NCBI GenBank assembly: GCA_002751075.1
Contig: NAOQ01000026.1
Span: 219,795 to 231,400 of the forward strand
Length of the DNA stretch: 11,606 bases
Direction of reading: 5' to 3'
DNA from: Ichthyophonus hoferi
Taxonomy: Eukaryota > Opisthokonta > Ichthyosporea > Ichthyophonida > Ichthyophonidae
This document shows positions 7,511 to 11,606 of this stretch, one piece after another. Position 1 is the stretch's first letter. Every line of letters starts with the position of its first letter. Made by a program: the position numbers and the translations under genes. A model generated the notes under the pieces. The model saw nothing but the letters and a program-made list of their open reading frames with translations. It did not search any database and was not told where the DNA came from.

Positions 7511-9142
7511 TAACTCATGCTGTGTATGAATATAGATTTGACAATACTCTGGCGTATGTGGCGTATGTGTTGCTATTTTGAGTCATCCATACCCTCCCTT
7601 TCCTAGTTTTCAGTTGGGTCATCAAGCGGCAAAAGTGGTGCGTGGTAATATCCTTTTTAAGATTCATGGCTCATTGAGGCCTTGCAATTTAAGACTGTAG
7701 CTTCCTCCTAGGTCACTTAAAAATGGTCGTTTCACTTATAGTTGTAATTCTACAAATTTTTTCTTTGGGTTCCCTTTAAATTTAATATTTTGCAAATATT
7801 GGGTTAATATTGCCCGTGTAGACATAATGGATATTTTTTTTGCATTTCATATATGGAGTGTATTTCATAAACGAAAAGAAATTGTTGATAGAGGTAGAAC
7901 CAAGGATTTTCATATATCATTTTTTGTATGGAGTAAATAGTCACAACATAAGTAAACCATTGACAAGATGCGCATGCACGTATTAAATAGCAAGTTCCTT
8001 TTTGGACTAGTTTTGTTGAATATTTTGTTGAATAATTATTCTCATTTTCGTAATCATTTTTATGCTAATTAAGGAAGATACTGTTTATAGTGAAGGGGAA
8101 GAGCTGCAATCCGCCCAGAATTAGCGTATACTATCTCCAAAACAATAAACAAGTACATATCACCACTACAGTATCATTAAAGTTTTTTGAATATAATAAA
8201 GGAAACAACTCCTGGAAATTAGATTGGAAAGTATAATAGCTTGTGATCAGTTGAGCAGGATTTGTTACAATTTTTAAACTGATAAAAGAAAAAGTAATGT
8301 ATTTTTACCTAGCATGATTTTACAGGTGTAATGTTAAACCAGCAATCTATAGGATTGAGAAAGAACACAGTGTCCGTCACAAACATCAATTATCTAGGCT
8401 ATTACGACACTTTACAACCTCCATTTAACTTTCATTGCGTTGTACTTAAAACGGATTAAAAACTTAATACCAGCACACTAAATAATTTTATTCAGAACAT
8501 GCCAAACCAATCTTTAACCCCTAGTTTGCCATCCTCTGATGTCTCTACAAATATTGGTTGGTTGTTTTATTGGTATAAATCCCTAAATCCCAGTGTAATA
8601 GGATTGAAAGTGTACGCAAATAATAAGCTATTTCTCTATTTGAAAGCAATTATGTTATATATTATATTGTTAATTTACTTTAATTAAAGTTAATAATGTC
8701 TATTATTACCAAATTTAATTTGCTGATATCCGAGACAATTGAAAAATTCCTAAGGAGCCTAATATTACACTGCATTTGCATGCTAATTTAATATGAATGT
8801 TTAAAAAAGCTATCATAAGAAGATATTTATTACGGTTAGTAAAGTGGAAAACACTCATTTTCAGATATATTTTTTTCTTTAATATATTTTACCAAGCATT
8901 TAGAACCGAAAAATGCAATTATACAGTGTACTACTTTTATACGTCTATGTTGTTTCAACGAGGAAAGATATAAATATGACAATTGAAGTTAAAAGTAAAA
9001 ATTCCAAGCCAATAGATTAGCATGCAACTCTTTCCTTGGATTGGATCGCGTGAACGCAATAAAATAGTATTTACCTATCTCTGATATAAAGATTTTACTC
9101 GTGGCTCAATAGATTCGCAAGTTATCTGATTGGAAATGCTGT
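7511..9142. other. Intergenic spacer, no supported gene
   Basis: About 1.6 kb of AT-rich DNA. A patch at about 7540-7701 stays open for roughly 50 codons in one + frame but has no recognisable motif. A second patch at 8326-8459 is less AT-rich, follows a plausible AG acceptor, and is open in two + frames at once. On the minus strand at about 8510-8565 a short frame reads DGKLGVKDWFGMF then a stop. None of these can be tied to a family or to each other. The 62-codon open frame at 8499-8687 is probably chance. Confidence 0.4.
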
Positions 9143-9760
9143 ATGACGTATCTGGGTCCTTGCGATCATATATATCAACATATTATAACTGAAAGGATAA
9201 CTTTTTTGAAAAAAGACATGGGCAAAATAAGAAGCAATGAGGGCAATCAAAAAGTCCCAAAACCTATCCTGTCACAAACAAAGCCGTATAAAATGACCAA
9301 GCCTATGTACTTTGCTTGCGCTTTTCAAAAATGTGGTCAGATAATTACTATCGACTGTACCGATGACGACCGCCACAGAATACTGCAGCATCTTATTAGT
9401 AAACACAAGCTGCCACAACCTAAGTCTAATATCCAGTCTACATTTCCAATTTCAAACAAGTCAAATAAGGGGGGAATATGCGCTAATAATAAGGGCAATA
9501 CAAGATTAAGAGACCACTCCTCCTTGGCAGAACATATCACAACGTCAAGAAAAAGAAGTGGAATAGATGAGAACAGCAAGCCTAACTCCAACACAGCAGT
9601 TGTCAAACATGAAACTTCAGTAATTACGCGGAACCAAACCAAAATTACAAAGAAAGATATAATACCAACAGCGGTTAAATTAAAGCTACGCAGTAATCTG
9701 AACTCGCTTCATCATCCAGTACACCAAAAAAAACTACAGTCGACCAGAACAAATTATTAG
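9143..9760 (+). CDS. Hypothetical basic protein with one C2H2-like zinc finger
   Basis: I do not recognise this 205-residue protein. Residues 1-55 are basic and hydrophilic. A single finger-like block follows: C59-x4-C64-x18-H83-x4-H88, with the hydrophobic spacing RILQHLISKH before the last His. The Cys-to-His gap is longer than in classical C2H2 fingers (about 12), so it is an atypical or BED-like finger, and nucleic-acid binding is only inferred. Residues 95-205 are Ser/Asn/Lys-rich and probably disordered, with basic stretches such as SRKRSG that could be nuclear localisation signals. The frame is less AT-rich than its flanks. An in-frame TAG at 9110-9112 limits the start to 9143, 9218 (M26) or 9293 (M51). 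The 3' end is uncertain, because the -1 frame is open across and beyond the stop (9697-9792). It could be one exon of a larger gene or derived from a transposon. Confidence 0.55.
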   Translation: MTYLGPCDHIYQHIITERITFLKKDMGKIRSNEGNQKVPKPILSQTKPYKMTKPMYFACAFQKCGQIITIDCTDDDRHRILQHLISKHKLPQPKSNIQSTFPISNKSNKGGICANNKGNTRLRDHSSLAEHITTSRKRSGIDENSKPNSNTAVVKHETSVITRNQTKITKKDIIPTAVKLKLRSNLNSLHHPVHQKKLQSTRTNY

Positions 9761-10097
9761 CCCAAACCGAACAAATCAAACTAGAGCTTCATTGATAACT
9801 GTGGCCGGTTGAAATTATGTCTTCTTGGGTAGTGATAAAGTTTATATATGAGAAATTGCCAACATGAACGACTAATGGATTGTCATAACAGTTCTGATAT
9901 TATGCCCCTTTGTGGATAGTTACACCATTACCAGAAATTTCCGCTTTGACATTCAGATTGGGGTATTAGAACGTTTTTACACTTCTTAATATCAGTGTAG
10001 TGTGATAGGAAAAACAAATTTGAAAACAATACTCTAATTGTGGAGTTACTCACAAATCAAATTGGAGCACAGTAGTAGTATTAGTGCTGCCTTCTCC

Positions 10098-10119
10098 ATA
10101 CATAATATATATTATGTAT
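10098..10119. repeat. Perfect 22-base palindrome
   Basis: The sequence reads the same on both strands, centred on the TATATA between 10108 and 10109, with outer arms ATACATAATA and TATTATGTAT. It is entirely self-complementary and AT-rich, so chance and simple-sequence growth are the likely origin. Confidence 0.7.
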
Positions 10120-10820
10120 TCAGACGTATACATTTAGAATTTGAAGTAGCATATCTGGTAGACAAAAAAATAAGATAAGAAGTTGTAGTTTATAGGGATT
10201 AATATGTGGGTAGATATGTTTGACAGGATCTGTGAGTCAGGTCAGAAACAAAACCACTTAAAATCAAAGTACCCACAAATTATTTTTAAAATAGCGTCTT
10301 GATTGATATTTTTCTTAATATACATTTCTCAGACACTACTATTTTCTTAATCGTTAATGAATATTATGTATAACTTTTTTTACAAATATATCTACTTGAT
10401 TGACTTATCATTCTACATTAAAAATTCATTAGTCATGTACATCTCTTATGATCTGTTTTTAACTATTAGCAAAAAGACATGACATAATGTATTGTTTAGA
10501 CGTAGAGCCCTGTAAATATTTTCAAAAAGTTCAAGTGTAAATTATACAATCTACATATCTAATTAACTACAATTACGTAGTAATATAGTACACGACTCGA
10601 ACATAGCGCTGCTCAATGTTGACTTGATAAATCAATGAATAATGATTGTATTTTCCGAAATCTTTTTGTTTTTCTTGAGGAATTTACGCTGGCATTTTTT
10701 GACATTCCTAGCGAAGTGGTATTAATCGATACTCATTATATAGCCGGTTGTATTAACTAATCATACCCTTATGCTATACTCACTCCATTGAATCTTATAA
10801 TAACAAACAGAAAAAAAACA

Positions 10821-10859
10821 CTCGCACATAGCCAGATAAAAAAGAACTATGCATGCGAG
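10821..10859. other. Bulged 11-bp hairpin
   Basis: CTCGCACATAG (10821-10831) pairs with CTATGCATGCGAG (10847-10859) over 11 base pairs with a two-base bulge, around a 15-base A-rich loop. It is GC-richer than its surroundings. No transcript or gene is evident next to it, so any function is unknown. Confidence 0.45.
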
Positions 10860-11062
10860 CACATAACTATTCGCAAATATTTGTTAATTTATTTATAAAG
10901 TGCGAACATGTTCATATCTCCCGAGTAAAAATAAAATAATTATTGCCTAAAACACTAATATTGTCAAGTTAATTTGATTACAAATTTCATCAAGGTTCAT
11001 CAAAAAGGGTTTGCAAGAAACAATACAATTGTTCTTCAATCACTATTATGTGCATTACTATT

Positions 11063-11470
11063 CTATGCTTTGTTTCCACTTGGAATCCAAGGAGTAGCCA
11101 TATCGTCGTATAGGGGTACGTTAAATATGTTAGCCATATTATCCACGTAATTCCTAACCTTAGTAGGCCAGACAAGCTCCTATGGTAGGATGAAAAGTGT
11201 GTAAGTAAGACAGGAAGGAGACCAATTTCATGCTGAATGGTTATTATCTCATCCTTCATGGCTGGCAGCCACAATTACAAGCGGAGAATTTAATTAAGGC
11301 AAAAGAGCTTTATTTATTGTAACTCCAATTTTTTTGAAACGGTTCCTGTCAGTGAAATAACCCTTTTATGCTTTAGAAATATAGCATAATATATACAGAT
11401 TACTTAACAAAGGTTACTACTACACATAGTATATTCTTAAGCAATAATTAAGCTATACGATAACATATCA
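11063..11470 (-). mobile_element. Fossil retroelement fragment, protease-like (copy B)
   Basis: This is the second, diverged copy of the segment at 7175-7510, in the same minus orientation. It shares the 19-base core at 11272-11290 and patchy similarity across about 250 bases. One part reads NSPLVIV like the flap region of copy A. A part farther downstream on the minus strand reads NVPLYDDMATPWI, which resembles the end of retropepsin domains (PLxxYDxxLGxPWL in Ty3-like elements). The copy is broken, with several breaks, and no LTR, integrase or reverse transcriptase is visible in the window. The element may extend past the window edge, since only 136 bases remain on that side. Confidence 0.45.
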
Positions 11471-11606
11471 AAATGTATCATATACTTTTATTTATTTAAT
11501 TTGGTATATTTTAAGGGTTTTAGAGGATAAAAGATGCGACTAAGAAATGGAATTTGAAAAAAGGAATAAAGAATACCAACGAGATCAGAGATCAGTATCT
11601 AACGCC

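Larger units (their letters stand above)
9761..11062. other. Intergenic spacer, no supported gene
   Basis: About 1.3 kb of AT-rich DNA. It contains a perfect 22-base palindrome (10098-10119) and a bulged hairpin (10821-10859). I found no exon-like segment that matches any family I know, on either strand. Confidence 0.45.

Noticed and set aside
7550-7569. Short tandem GGCGTATGT GGCGTATGT.
   Set aside because: Two units only, with no wider repeat or regulatory context.
9337-9642. A 101-codon minus-strand frame rich in Leu, Ile and Val.
   Set aside because: It is antisense to the zinc-finger frame. The hydrophobic composition is what the reverse strand of a Lys/Asn-rich region produces.
11063-11179. 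A 38-codon minus-strand open segment directly after a CCATAG acceptor-like site, which looks like the last exon of a host gene.
   Set aside because: It lies within the second fossil copy, and its PLYD...TPW end resembles the end of a retroelement protease, so the element explains it better. No upstream host exon was found.
10990-11274. A 94-codon minus-strand frame that looks membrane-like.
   Set aside because: It starts at TTG rather than ATG, crosses the fossil protease segment partly out of its apparent frame, and has no family motif.

Overview
The window reads as AT-rich nuclear DNA of a eukaryote, most likely a fungus or another non-animal opisthokont. The evidence is a CorA-type Mg2+ channel of the fungal Alr1/Mnr2 kind, a Ragulator subunit (LAMTOR2) split by GT-AG introns, no bacterial-style gene packing, and TA and TATG microsatellites. 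The introns of 591 to 1013 bases are long for ordinary fungi and point to a large-genome, early-diverging lineage. That placement is inference.

Layout: 1-340 is 5' flank ending in a TA tract and a start-stop AUGUAA element just ahead of the CorA gene. 341-1690 is an intronless Mg2+ transporter. 1691-4355 is mostly non-coding, with a strong hairpin (1976-2009), a possible old solo LTR (2760-2926) and a short coding-like patch (3691-3812). 4356-7031 holds a LAMTOR2 gene in four exons (4356-4447, 5112-5283, 6297-6386, 6978-7031). Single-ORF scanning misses it because its exons are 54 to 172 bases long. 7032-9142 and 9761-11606 are AT-rich spacers that contain two diverged, reverse-oriented fossil copies of a retroelement protease-like segment (about 7175-7510 and 11063-11470). 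9143-9760 is an open frame for a basic protein with one C2H2-like zinc finger and no recognised family.

CorA and LAMTOR2 lie head-to-tail on the + strand. Both families have members that act at the vacuolar or lysosomal membrane: Mnr2 releases stored Mg2+ from the yeast vacuole, and Ragulator anchors Rag GTPases for TORC1 signalling. A functional link here is only a suggestion. I found no CRISPR array, rRNA, tRNA or intact mobile element.
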